The notes under the pieces were generated by a model that saw nothing but the letters and a program-made list of their open reading frames with translations, was not told the DNA's origin and searched no databases. Below, piece after piece: positions 32,580-41,463 of a stretch of 64,000 nt of DNA (position 1 is the first letter of the stretch; each line of letters starts with the position of its first letter). Origin of the DNA: DATARH01 sp035534855. Lineage in GTDB: Bacteria > Pseudomonadota > Alphaproteobacteria > ATCC43930 > CGMCC-115725. The DNA is taken from positions 1 through 64,000 of the forward strand of contig DATLRD010000091.1 in NCBI GenBank assembly GCA_035534855.1. Direction: 5' to 3'. A program made the translations under genes and the position numbers.

Positions 32580-33743
32580 GTGCCCCGCCGCGGCAAGATC
32601 GTCCTTCTCCATTTCGTCGGCCAGATGCCGCTCGCCGGAATCGCCTGGCAGGCGGTGCATTACCTGGCCGGCCTCGAACGGCTCGGCTACGAGGCCTGGT
32701 ATGTCGAGGACCATGGCACCAACCCCTACGATCCGCGCCTCAACAGCGTGGTGATGGATTGCGCGTACAACGTCGCCTTCCTGCGCACCGCGATGGAGCA
32801 GCACGGGCTCGGCGGGCGCTGGGCCTATTGGGATGCGATCAACGACCAGTATCACGGGTTGTCGCGCGAGCGGGTGCGCGCGCTTTATTCCGAGGCCGAC
32901 GGGCTCATCAATCTGTGCGGCGCAACCCGGCTGCGCGAAGAGCACCTGCGCTGCCCGGTGCGGATTATGATCGACACCGACCCGGTCTACGAGCAGATCA
33001 AGTTCGCCAAGGCCGATCCGGGCGCGCAGAGCTATGTCGGTGCGCACACGCATCTCTTCACCTATGGCGAAAACCTCGGCACGCCGGACTGCACGATCCC
33101 GCTGTGCGGCGTGCCGTGGCGGCCAACCCGCCCACCGGTCGTGCCGGAGCTGTGGCCCGAGCCGGCCGGCGACCCACCGTGCTTCTCAACGATCGCGACC
33201 TGGGAAAACAAGGGCAAGAACATCGACTTCGAGGGCAGCACCTATCTCTGGTCGAAGCACGTCAACTTCCTCAAATTCCTCGATCTGCCGCGGCATCGCC
33301 CGAACACGTGCTTTCGCATGGCGATGGCGCCGCCCGACGCAGCGGTGCGCGGCGAGGTCGAAGGCCAGGGCTGGCGGCTCGCCGATCCGGGGCCGATTTC
33401 GGCCGACATGGGGCGCTATCGCGACTTCATCGCCGGGTCGCGCGGCGAGTTCACGGTCGCCAAGGACATCTACGTGCGCCCCAACAGCGGTTGGTTCAGC
33501 GACCGAGCGGTGTGCTATCTCGCCGCCGGCCGGCCGGTGGTGACGATGCGCACCGGGTTTTCCCGTCATGTTCCGGTCGGGTGCGGGCTGTTCGATTACG
33601 CCACGCACGACGAGGCGCTGGCAGCGATCGATGCGATTGCCGCCGATTACCCGCGCCACAGCCACGGCGCGCGCGCGATCGCGCAGGACTATTTCGCCGC
33701 CGATCGCGTGGTTGCCGAACTGCTGAATCAATGCGGCCTGTAA
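32580..33743 (+). CDS. GT-B-type glycosyltransferase
   Basis: 387 residues from a GTG at 32580 with GGGAG 7 bp upstream; the open frame begins earlier but without homology. No TM helix. The C-terminal half holds SGWFSDRAVCYLAAGRPVVT, the donor-binding pattern of a glycosyltransferase subfamily often annotated family 1/4, followed by EALAAIDAIAADY. The N-terminal domain opens KIVLLHFVGQMPLAG. Donor and acceptor are unknown. First gene of the glycan locus, 136 bp before the GT39 gene. Confidence 0.75.
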   Translation: MPRRGKIVLLHFVGQMPLAGIAWQAVHYLAGLERLGYEAWYVEDHGTNPYDPRLNSVVMDCAYNVAFLRTAMEQHGLGGRWAYWDAINDQYHGLSRERVRALYSEADGLINLCGATRLREEHLRCPVRIMIDTDPVYEQIKFAKADPGAQSYVGAHTHLFTYGENLGTPDCTIPLCGVPWRPTRPPVVPELWPEPAGDPPCFSTIATWENKGKNIDFEGSTYLWSKHVNFLKFLDLPRHRPNTCFRMAMAPPDAAVRGEVEGQGWRLADPGPISADMGRYRDFIAGSRGEFTVAKDIYVRPNSGWFSDRAVCYLAAGRPVVTMRTGFSRHVPVGCGLFDYATHDEALAAIDAIAADYPRHSHGARAIAQDYFAADRVVAELLNQCGL

Positions 33744-33879
33744 ATGGCGGCCTGTAATGCGGCGATCGCGCTTGTTTCGCGCAAACCGCCTTGACACTTT
33801 AGCCGGCGCCGCGCAAACCCGTCACGCGACAGGCAGGCGCCAAAGCGATCAAAGCAAGCAAAACCTCGGCTGATCGACG

Positions 33880-35616
33880 ATGCGTGCGGTACGAACATTG
33901 TTGATCGACTGGGATCGCCTTGGGTTTCCCGGCCGCCTTGAGAATTGGCGTCGGCGCCCGGTGGCCGAGCGGATCTGGGATGGCCTGTCACTGGCGCTGC
34001 TGATCGTCGTTGTCGGCCTGGTCATCGCGACATTCCGCGACTATGGCGTCACCTGGGACGAAAACCTCAATAACTGGTACGGCAAGCTGGCGCTCGATTA
34101 TTACCTGTCGCTGTTTGCCGACCAGCGCGCGCTGCATTTCCAGGATCTGATCAATTACGGCGCCGTGTTCGACATGGCGGCGGCGGCGCTCAACCGCTTC
34201 TCGCCGCTCGGGGTGTACGAGACCCGGCACCTGCTGAACGCTCTCGTCGGGGTGCTCGGGCTGTTTGGCACCTGGAAGCTCGGCCGCGCCCTCGGCGGCC
34301 CGCGCGCCGGCTTTGCCGCGGCGCTGCTGCTTGCGCTGACGCCGATCTATTACGGCCAGATGTTCAACAACCCCAAGGACATCCCGTTCGCGGTCGGCGG
34401 CATCTGGACGCTCTATTACCTGGTCCGCATCGTGCCGACCCTGCCGCGACCGCCGCTGCGGCTGGTGGTCAAGCTCGGCATCGCCGCCGGCATGGCGATG
34501 GCGGTACGGGTCGGCGGGCTGCTGTTCCTGTGCTATCTCGGCCTGCTGCTGACGCTGTCCGGGCTGTGGCAGGCGGCCGCGGCGCGGCGGCTGACCGTGT
34601 TGGCGACCGCGGGCTGGCAGAGCCTCGTGCGCGTGTTCCTGCCCGGCTCGGCACTCGCCTATGCGCTGATGCTCGTGTTCTGGCCGTGGGCGCAGAGCAA
34701 CCCGATCGGCCATCCGCTCGCCGCGCTGGCGACGTTTTCGCACCAGAGCTTCCCGTACGACACGCTGTTCGACGGGCACCTCGTGCCGGCGTGGAACCTG
34801 CCGTGGACCTATCTGCCGGTCTATACCCTGATCGTCCTGCCCGAACTGGTTTTGGTGCTGCTGATCGCCGCGCCGGTGCTGGCCGCGGTCGCGCTGTGGC
34901 GCGATGCTGCGACGCGGCGGCGCGAGACGGTGCTGGGCTGGTTTCTCGTCGGGTTCGCGATCGTCTTTCCGGTCGCCTATGCGATTGCGATCAAGGCCGT
35001 GCTGTTCGACGGCATGCGCCACTTCATCTTTGTGCTGCCGCCGATCGCGGTCGTCACCGGGCTCGCCGCCGACGCCGCGCTGGTCTGGCTCGCCGGTTTC
35101 CGCCTGCGGCGGCCGATCTATGGCGCGCTGGTGCTGTACGGGGCGGCGCACGTTGCGATCATGGTGATGCTGCACCCCAACCAGTACGTCTATTACAACG
35201 CGTTTGTCGGCGGGGTCGACGGTGCCGAGCGCCGGTTCAAGCTCGATTATTGGGCCAATTCGTATGCCGAGGACGTGCGCGGGCTGGAGCGGGTGCTGCG
35301 TGCGCAATACGGCGCCGGGTTCGCGGCCCATCAGTTCACCGTCGCGGTATGCGGCCCGGCGACCGCGGCGCAATACTATTTCCCGGCGAATTTCCACCTG
35401 ACCTACAAGCCGAAGACCGCCGATTTCTTCATCGCCTTCACCAAGGACAATTGCGACCGGTCGCTACCCGGGCATCCGGTGTACGAGGTCAAGCGGATGG
35501 GAGCGCTGCTGTCGGTGGTGCTCGACCGCCGCGAAATCCTGGCCGAGCGCGCGCGTGACATCCGCCCGGTCGCCGGCGCGGTCCACAAGCCATCGGAGGC
35601 GGCGGCGGTTCCCTGA
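33880..35616 (+). CDS. GT39-like polytopic glycosyltransferase (ArnT/PMT type)
   Basis: 578 residues with about eleven hydrophobic helices. The first loop after helix 1 holds GVTWDENLNN, where an acidic DE pair is typical of GT-C enzymes that use a lipid-phosphate sugar. The segment IYYGQMFNNPKDIPFAVGG is typical of the family, and a soluble periplasmic C-terminal domain of about 150 residues follows. Such enzymes transfer a sugar from polyprenyl phosphate to lipid A, a glycan or a protein at the periplasmic face. The neighbouring GT2 could make its donor. Confidence 0.82.
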   Translation: MRAVRTLLIDWDRLGFPGRLENWRRRPVAERIWDGLSLALLIVVVGLVIATFRDYGVTWDENLNNWYGKLALDYYLSLFADQRALHFQDLINYGAVFDMAAAALNRFSPLGVYETRHLLNALVGVLGLFGTWKLGRALGGPRAGFAAALLLALTPIYYGQMFNNPKDIPFAVGGIWTLYYLVRIVPTLPRPPLRLVVKLGIAAGMAMAVRVGGLLFLCYLGLLLTLSGLWQAAAARRLTVLATAGWQSLVRVFLPGSALAYALMLVFWPWAQSNPIGHPLAALATFSHQSFPYDTLFDGHLVPAWNLPWTYLPVYTLIVLPELVLVLLIAAPVLAAVALWRDAATRRRETVLGWFLVGFAIVFPVAYAIAIKAVLFDGMRHFIFVLPPIAVVTGLAADAALVWLAGFRLRRPIYGALVLYGAAHVAIMVMLHPNQYVYYNAFVGGVDGAERRFKLDYWANSYAEDVRGLERVLRAQYGAGFAAHQFTVAVCGPATAAQYYFPANFHLTYKPKTADFFIAFTKDNCDRSLPGHPVYEVKRMGALLSVVLDRREILAERARDIRPVAGAVHKPSEAAAVP

Positions 35617-35641
35617 CGGGCGCCGCGGCGGAGGGCCAAGC

Positions 35642-36400
35642 CTGGAACGCGCCGAATATGACAAGCTCGATGCTGCCGAGGACCGGATGTGGTGGTTTGC
35701 CGCCGCCCATGCCAACCTGATTCAGCTTTACGAGCGGGTTTCCCACCCGGCGCTGCGCGGCGGAGGGGTGCTCGACGCCGGCTGCGGCACCGGCGGGCTG
35801 CTGCGTGCGCTCGCCGGCCGCTACCCGGACCGCACCGCGATCGGGATCGACCTCGCGCCGCTCGCATGCGCGCGGGCGCTGGCCAAGAGCGGCCGGCCGG
35901 TCTGTACCGGCTCGGTCAACGGGCTGCCGTTCGCCGATTCCAGCTTTGCCGCGATCTTCAGCGCCGATGTGTTGTGCCACCGCGCAGTCGACGAGCACGC
36001 GGCGCTGGCGCAGTTTCACCGCTGCCTCGGCCCGGGCGGGCTGCTGGTGCTCAACCTGCCGGCCTATCGCTGGATGCTGTCGCGCCACGACGCGGCGGTG
36101 CACAACGCGCGGCGCTATACGAGGCGCGGCATCGCGGCGCTGCTGCGCGCGGCCAATTTCCGGCCGCTCTATTCGGGATACTGGAATACGGTGCCGTTTC
36201 CGATGATGCTGGCGACGCGCAAGTTGCTGCCGGCGAGCCGCGGGAGCGAAAGCGATGTCGGGCTCTATCCGGGCCCGGTCGAGGCGCTGTGCCGGGCCGC
36301 GACCCGGCTTGAGCGGGCATGGCTCGGATGGGGGTTGAGGTTGCCGTTTGGCGGGTCTGTGGTGGCGATCGCCGCCAAGGCGGAGGGGAGCGATGCCTGA
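35642..36400 (+). CDS. SAM-dependent methyltransferase
   Basis: About 252 residues. The SAM motif VLDAGCGTGGLLRALA (about 42-57) and the post-motif acidic IGIDLAPLA are present, then GLPFADSSFAAIFSADVLCH and CLGPGGLLVLNLPAY. No ATG/GTG/TTG gives a natural start: GGAGGG lies 6 bp before a CTG at 35642 (LERAEYDKLDAAEDR), which I use. A GTG at 35555 would overlap the GT39 gene by 62 bp. It may methylate the sugar or lipid made by the locus. It overlaps the GT2 gene by 8 bp. Confidence 0.75.
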   Translation: MERAEYDKLDAAEDRMWWFAAAHANLIQLYERVSHPALRGGGVLDAGCGTGGLLRALAGRYPDRTAIGIDLAPLACARALAKSGRPVCTGSVNGLPFADSSFAAIFSADVLCHRAVDEHAALAQFHRCLGPGGLLVLNLPAYRWMLSRHDAAVHNARRYTRRGIAALLRAANFRPLYSGYWNTVPFPMMLATRKLLPASRGSESDVGLYPGPVEALCRAATRLERAWLGWGLRLPFGGSVVAIAAKAEGSDA

Positions 36401-37388
36401 TACCGACCGCACGCCGGCGTTCGCCCTGTCGATCGTGGTTCCGGTCTATAATGGCGCCGCCAGCATCGGCGAATTGTGCGAGGCGCTGGCCCAGCTGGAT
36501 ATTCCCGGCGGGCACGAGATCGTCCTGGTCAACGACGGCAGCCCCGACAACAGCCTTGCGGTGTGCCGGGACATCGTCGAACAGGCGCGGTTGCCGATGG
36601 TGCTGGTCGATCTGGCGCGCAATTTCGGCGAGCACAACGCGGTGATGGCCGGGCTGCGCCATGCGAGCGGCGCGCACGTCATCACGATGGACGACGATTT
36701 GCAGAACCCGCCCGAGGAAGTCGCGCGCCTACTCGCCTTCGCGCAGGAAAGCGGCAAGGACGTGATCTATACCTATTACGACGAAAAGCAGCATTCCGCC
36801 TGGCGCAACCTCGGCAGCCGGTTTGCCAACTGGGTCGCCGGGTTCGTGCTCGACAAACCGAAGGACCTCTATTTGTCGAGCTTTCGCTGCATGAGCGCGT
36901 TTGCCGTGTGCGAGGTCTCCCGCTATGAGGGCCCGTTCCCCTATGTCGACGGGTTGCTGCTGCAGGTGACGCAAAGCATCGGCAGCCTTCTGGTGCGCCA
37001 CCTGCCGCGCGCGGTCGGCCGCAGCAACTATACGATGCGGCGGCTGATCCGGCTGTGGATGAGCATGTTCGTCAACTTCTCGGTCATGCCGCTGCGGATC
37101 AGCACGCTGACCGGGTTTGCACTGAGCCTGCTCGGCGCGCTGGGTACGGTCGTCGCGGTCACCGAGGCGCTGTTTTTCGAGTCTCCGATCGGGTGGGCCT
37201 CGCTGATGGCCGCAATCCTGCTGCTCTCGGGGGTGCAGCTGGTGATCCTCGGCATCGTCGGCGAATATCTCGGCCGGCTCTATCTGACCGCCAACCGCAA
37301 GCCGCAATCGGTGATCCGCACGGTGACCTGCGCCGCCCCCGCTGCCGCCGCGACGATGGCACCGGGGCGGCAGCGCCGCACGGCATAA
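36393..37388 (+). CDS. GT2 glycosyltransferase, ArnC/GtrB-like (undecaprenyl-phosphate sugar synthase)
   Basis: 331 residues from the ATG at 36393 behind GGAGGGGAG. The GT-A domain shows SIVVPVYNGAASI, LVNDGSPDNS and MDDDLQNPPEEV (metal-binding D-x-D). Two C-terminal helices follow (about 235-255 and 268-290), the layout of ArnC, GtrB and DPM1-like proteins. It should load a sugar nucleotide onto undecaprenyl phosphate at the cytoplasmic face. The SMR flippase-like gene starts 12 bp downstream. Confidence 0.88.
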   Translation: MPDTDRTPAFALSIVVPVYNGAASIGELCEALAQLDIPGGHEIVLVNDGSPDNSLAVCRDIVEQARLPMVLVDLARNFGEHNAVMAGLRHASGAHVITMDDDLQNPPEEVARLLAFAQESGKDVIYTYYDEKQHSAWRNLGSRFANWVAGFVLDKPKDLYLSSFRCMSAFAVCEVSRYEGPFPYVDGLLLQVTQSIGSLLVRHLPRAVGRSNYTMRRLIRLWMSMFVNFSVMPLRISTLTGFALSLLGALGTVVAVTEALFFESPIGWASLMAAILLLSGVQLVILGIVGEYLGRLYLTANRKPQSVIRTVTCAAPAAAATMAPGRQRRTA

Positions 37389-37400
37389 CGGAGACGCGAC

Positions 37401-37736
37401 GTGGCGATCTATGCACTCTGCCTCGCCGCCGCGATCCTGTTCGGCGTCGCCGGCCAGATCGCGCTCAAATCCGGCGCCGAGGCCTCGGCGACGATCGCCG
37501 CCCAGTTCCTCAACCCGCTAACGATCCTCGGCTTTGCGATCTATGTCGCGGCCGCGCTGCTCTACATCGTCGCGCTGAAGAAGATCCCGATCTCGGTCGC
37601 CTACCCGTCGGTCGCCGCCAGCTATGTCGTGGTCGCGATCCTCGGCCATCTCTTGTGGAACGAGCCGTTCGGCTGGCCGCAGATCGGCGGATTGTTGCTG
37701 ATCGGCGGCGGGGTCCTGCTGATCTTCCAGCACTGA
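37401..37736 (+). CDS. SMR-family 4-TM membrane protein (ArnE/F-like)
   Basis: 111 residues, GTG start with GGAG 8 bp upstream. Four hydrophobic helices span nearly the full length; FGVAGQIALKSGAE and IPISVAYPSVAASYVVVAI match the small multidrug resistance / EamA half-transporter family, but the drug-site Glu of EmrE is not at its usual place in helix 1. Next to a GT2 and a GT39, a role in flipping the undecaprenyl-linked sugar, as ArnE/ArnF do, is more likely than drug export. It may act as a homodimer. Confidence 0.82.
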   Translation: MAIYALCLAAAILFGVAGQIALKSGAEASATIAAQFLNPLTILGFAIYVAAALLYIVALKKIPISVAYPSVAASYVVVAILGHLLWNEPFGWPQIGGLLLIGGGVLLIFQH

Positions 37737-38861
37737 CTACCGGAAGAACCGGCGGATTTCCGCGATCACCCGGTCGGCCGCGTCGGCGGCGAGTTGCGGG
37801 TACATCGGCAGGCTGAGGATTTCGCGCGCCGCCCGCTCGCTTTCGCCGAGCCCGGCGGGGTCGAGCGCCAGCCGACCGCAATAGGCCGGATGCAGATGCA
37901 CCGGCACCGGGTAGTGGATTCCGGTGCCGATCCCGGCCTCGCGCAGATGGTCGCGCAGCCGGTCACGTTTGCTGAGGCGCACGACGTATTGGTGATAGAC
38001 GTGGATCACGCCGGCGCGGCACTGCGGCAGGCCGAGCGGCAGCCCCGCGAGCCCGGCATCGTAGCGCGCGGCAATCGCGCGGCGGCGTATATTGTCCTCC
38101 ACCAGCGCCGGCAATTTGGCCCCGAGGATCGCCGCCTGCAGCGGGTCGAGCCGTGTGTTGATCCCGACCCGGGCGCTGACATAGCGCTCGCGCCAGCCGT
38201 ATTCGCGGATTTCGCGCGCCGCCGCGGCGAGCCCGCCATCAGCGGTGACGACGATACCGCCATCGCCGAGCGCGCCCAGATTCTTGGTCGGGTAGAAGCT
38301 GAAACAGGCAATGTCGCCGAGGGCGCCGGTCGGCTTGCCGCCGAGCGTCGCACCGTGACTTTGCGCGCAATCCTCGATCACCCGCAGCCCGTGCCGGCGG
38401 GCCAGAGCAAGGATCGCGTCGAGGTTCGCAGGCTCGCCGTAAAGATGCACCGGCACCACCGCAGCGGGCCGGCCCGGCGGCGGCGCGCGCAGCACCCGCG
38501 CCAGCCCCTCGGGATCGATGTTGTAGCCGCCGGGCTCGATATCGACCAGCACCGGCACCGCGCCGGCGCGCTCGATCGCCGCCACCGTCGCCACCGCGGT
38601 GTGCGACACGGTAAAGACCAGGTCCCCCGGTCCGATGCCGCAGGCGCGCAGCGCCAGCTCGATCGCGTCGGTGCCGTTAGCGCAGCCGACCCCGTGCGCG
38701 ACACCCGCCGCCGCGGCGAACGCGGCTTCGAACCCATCGACCTCGGCGCCGCCGATATACCAGCCGCTGTCCAGCACGCGGCGGATCGCGGCATCGATCG
38801 CCTCGCGCCGGGCCAGATACGCGGCACGCGGATCGGTCTGCGGGATCGGGGTCATGTTCAT
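37737..38861 (-). CDS. DegT/DnrJ/EryC1/StrS-family sugar aminotransferase (ArnB-like)
   Basis: 374 residues from MNMTPIPQTDP (an ATG 6 bp later is also possible). PLP-fold landmarks: GCANGTDAIELALRA, VIEDCAQSHGA and FSFYPTKNLGALGDGG with the Schiff-base lysine; then NTRLDPLQAAIL and a HYPVPVHLHPAY-like C-terminus. Family members transaminate nucleotide-linked keto sugars to amino sugars. Its stop abuts the SMR stop (convergent, no gap), and the sugar epimerase/dehydratase gene precedes it by 1 bp, giving a two-gene nucleotide-sugar unit. Confidence 0.92.
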   Translation of the reverse strand: MNMTPIPQTDPRAAYLARREAIDAAIRRVLDSGWYIGGAEVDGFEAAFAAAAGVAHGVGCANGTDAIELALRACGIGPGDLVFTVSHTAVATVAAIERAGAVPVLVDIEPGGYNIDPEGLARVLRAPPPGRPAAVVPVHLYGEPANLDAILALARRHGLRVIEDCAQSHGATLGGKPTGALGDIACFSFYPTKNLGALGDGGIVVTADGGLAAAAREIREYGWRERYVSARVGINTRLDPLQAAILGAKLPALVEDNIRRRAIAARYDAGLAGLPLGLPQCRAGVIHVYHQYVVRLSKRDRLRDHLREAGIGTGIHYPVPVHLHPAYCGRLALDPAGLGESERAAREILSLPMYPQLAADAADRVIAEIRRFFR

Positions 38862-38862
38862 C

Positions 38863-39879
38863 TCACAGGTAAAGGTGCAGGCGCTCGCGATAATAGGCGA
38901 GGGAGCGGGCGAGCCCGTCGGCCAGCGCGACTTGCGGCTGCCAGCCGCAAAGCGCGCGGAACCTGCGATCGTCGGTGATGAAATCGCCGATGTCGATGCG
39001 CTTGCGCTCGGGCGGAAACTCGCGCTTCTCGCAGTGTCCACTGCCATTCGCCGCAACCAGCGCAGCGGCGATGTCGCTGAGGCTGTAGGGCGCGTCGCCG
39101 CCGACATTGAGCGCCAGCCCAGCGCTTTCCGGCGTCACGGCGGCGGCGAGGAACGCATCGGCGGCATCGTCGACATAGACCATATCGCGGCGCTGCTCGC
39201 CGCCCCACACCTCGAACGGCATGCCTTCGAGCGCGAGGCGCAGCCAGATGCCGAGGAAATTCTGCCGCGCGTCCCTGATGCGCATCCCCGGCCCATAGAC
39301 GTTGGTCAGGCGCAGCGCCCGGCTCTTGATGCCGTACACGTCGTGGTACAGCAGGTGATAGTTCTCGCCGGCGATCTTGTTGACACCGTTGACGTCGGCC
39401 GGGCGCAGCGGATGCGCCTCGTCGACCGGCAGATAGCGCGGCCGGCCGTAGATCTGCCGCGTGCCGGCATGGACGATGACGATGTCGGGCGCCACCGCGC
39501 GGCAAGTTTCGAGCAGGTGCAGCTGCGCGGTGCAGTTGACCGCGAGGTCGATGTCGGGTGCGGTCATCGAATCGAGGTGACTCGTCTGTGCCGCGAGGTT
39601 GAACAGATAGTTCTGCCCGGCGAGCAGGTGCCGCATCGCCTGCGTGTCGCACAGATCGGCGATGTTGACCCGCACCCGGTCGCCAAGATCGGCGATATTG
39701 GCAAAATTGGCGCCCGACTCGGGGATCATGCTGTCGACCAGCAGCACCTCGGCGCCCAGCGTGACGAGGCGCCGCGCCAGCGTCGAGCCAATCAGCCCGA
39801 CCCCGCCGGTGATCGTCACCCGGGCGCCGCGAAACGCGGCAAAGCGCGCATCAATGCTGCCGTCCGCCACGCGCTGCAC
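38863..39879 (-). CDS. NAD-dependent sugar epimerase/dehydratase (extended SDR)
   Basis: About 338 residues from a GTG at 39879 with GGGGAG 4 bp upstream (a second GTG is 9 bp on). The nucleotide motif TGGVGLIGSTLARRL near residues 21-35, LVDSMI and the segment NLAAQTSHLDSM are those of extended SDRs acting on nucleotide sugars. Where the family has YxxxK, the sequence reads DVNGVNKIAGEN, so the catalytic Tyr is Asn while the Lys stays. Proteins with a similar VNGxNK pattern occur in other polysaccharide loci. It should feed the adjacent aminotransferase. Confidence 0.85.
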   Translation of the reverse strand: MQRVADGSIDARFAAFRGARVTITGGVGLIGSTLARRLVTLGAEVLLVDSMIPESGANFANIADLGDRVRVNIADLCDTQAMRHLLAGQNYLFNLAAQTSHLDSMTAPDIDLAVNCTAQLHLLETCRAVAPDIVIVHAGTRQIYGRPRYLPVDEAHPLRPADVNGVNKIAGENYHLLYHDVYGIKSRALRLTNVYGPGMRIRDARQNFLGIWLRLALEGMPFEVWGGEQRRDMVYVDDAADAFLAAAVTPESAGLALNVGGDAPYSLSDIAAALVAANGSGHCEKREFPPERKRIDIGDFITDDRRFRALCGWQPQVALADGLARSLAYYRERLHLYL

Positions 39880-40173
39880 GGTGCTCCCCGCCGTTCCGCA
39901 ACCGCCTGCCAACCGCCGTGAGGTTGATCGCAGGCGGTTCCTCAGATCCTCGCGCCGCCGGACGCAAGCGGTCTTGCCCGGGGCGGCGGTCGGGTACGAC
40001 CAACAACGCTGAAAGTCGGATTCGGTTCCAAGAAATGAAAGCGAAATCGAGCAAAATTCATAGGGTCTGAGTTTAGCCCGCCCCGTGATCGTGCGTTTAC
40101 CTCCAGCAGGATCGCGCATTCTGCGTGTGGAACGATTGCATTTTAATGGTGTTTGACCGAAATACGACCCGTC
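39880..40173. other. Divergent non-coding region inside the glycan locus
   Basis: About 290 bp between the epimerase and the GT4 gene. The right half is clearly less GC-rich than the surroundings, with short A/T runs before the GT4 start. It must carry two divergent promoters; no confident -35/-10 pair or repeat was seen. It marks a change of base composition into the GT4 gene. Confidence 0.45.
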
Positions 40174-41385
40174 ATGGTTGAGGGGATCGTGGCGGACAAT
40201 CCGATGGTCATAAGATCGCAGGCTCACGCGTCGGCCCCAGGCGACACCTCGCCTGACACCATTCGCGTTTTTGTTCTTTTGGCACGCGGCTTCGGTGCCC
40301 CGCAATGGCAGGCGCGATGGGATCGCAGCGAGATCATCGGCCTCAATGAACGCCTGCCGTACGGATTTTCTCTGGCGCAAGAGGAGGGTTGCGTCGTCGA
40401 ATATTCGGAAGACCGCCGCGAAAGCCCACTCGGCACCGCTTGCCGTCTCGGGGCCCGGCTGGTGCTGGGCTTTGATTTTATTCACGCCTGGCGTAACCGA
40501 CGCGGGATTCTTGCTGCCGAGATTGTCTGGACCGGCACCGAATCTCAGTATCTGGCCATTCTGCTGTTGCTGCGCTGGCATCGGGGACAAGACCGACCCA
40601 AACTGATCGCCCAGAGCGTTTGGCTCTTCGATGCGTGGCCGCGACTGTCGCCGCTAAAGCGGTGGCTCTATCGCAGGCTGATCGCCGATGCGGAAGTATT
40701 GACCGTTCATTCAACGGAAGGCTTGAGGGTCGCGCATGCGCTCTTCCCGCGCCAGCGCGCGGAGTTCATGCCCTTCGGTATCGGAGCTGCCGACATAATG
40801 TCGCCTCGCCGGCCGCGAGCACATTCTCCGGTGCGCGTATTATCTGCCGGCAACGATCGGCATCGCGATTGGGCAACCCTCGTTGCCGCGATCCGCGACT
40901 GGCCCGATGCCGAACTCCGCATCGTTGCCCCGCGCCTTCCCGCTGGACTAGAGCTCGGTGCCAACGTTGCACTCGTTCATCCGACGACAAACGGCGAATA
41001 CTTTGAGCTTTATCGCTGGGCCGATGTCATGGCGCTGGCACTAAGACCCAACTTGCACGGTTCCGGAATAACCGTGATCGAGGAGGCAACTATATTCGGC
41101 GTGCCGGTGGCGGTAACTGATGTTGGTGGCCTCCGCAGCTACTTCTCGGATCAAGAAGTGCGTTATGTGCAAGGCTCCGACCCTGGTGCCATGCGTGAGG
41201 CCATCGCAGCGATCGCCGCGGACGAGACATCAGCACAGATGGTCGAACGGGCTCAACGCCGGATGATCGAAACCGGGCTGACATCGCGTGGCTTTGCTTC
41301 CCGGCATGTCGCGTTGTCCAGAGAACTGCTGGGACGAGAAAGCGGAAGCCGCTATTCGACCGGCGACGTTGCGCTTTCGATTTGA
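40174..41385 (+). CDS. GT4-type glycosyltransferase of atypical composition
   Basis: 403 residues from the ATG at 40174; a GTG at 40189 after GAGGGG is an alternative. The C-terminal domain has the GT4 donor-site pattern GSGITVIEEATIFGVPVAVTDVGG with the E-x7-E-like spacing, and the middle domain shows VRVLSAGNDRHRDW. The codon choice is noticeably less GC-rich than in neighbouring genes, indicating lateral transfer. It has no TM helix. It probably extends the glycan of this locus; the substrate is unknown. Confidence 0.8.
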   Translation: MVEGIVADNPMVIRSQAHASAPGDTSPDTIRVFVLLARGFGAPQWQARWDRSEIIGLNERLPYGFSLAQEEGCVVEYSEDRRESPLGTACRLGARLVLGFDFIHAWRNRRGILAAEIVWTGTESQYLAILLLLRWHRGQDRPKLIAQSVWLFDAWPRLSPLKRWLYRRLIADAEVLTVHSTEGLRVAHALFPRQRAEFMPFGIGAADIMSPRRPRAHSPVRVLSAGNDRHRDWATLVAAIRDWPDAELRIVAPRLPAGLELGANVALVHPTTNGEYFELYRWADVMALALRPNLHGSGITVIEEATIFGVPVAVTDVGGLRSYFSDQEVRYVQGSDPGAMREAIAAIAADETSAQMVERAQRRMIETGLTSRGFASRHVALSRELLGRESGSRYSTGDVALSI

Positions 41386-41463
41386 AATGCGAGATAGCCG
41401 GCCCCGAACCCCAGTCTGACCCGTGGGTCACGGCCTGCGCCGGGACCCAATTGCGCGCAGGGG

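Noticed and set aside
33791..33825. TTGACA promoter before the GT39 gene
   Set aside because: The -35 hexamer is perfect but nothing resembling a -10 box lies 16-19 bp downstream.
33988..35397. 469-residue minus-strand frame across the GT39-like gene
   Set aside because: Low-complexity Arg/Gln/His sequence antisense to a clear membrane protein.
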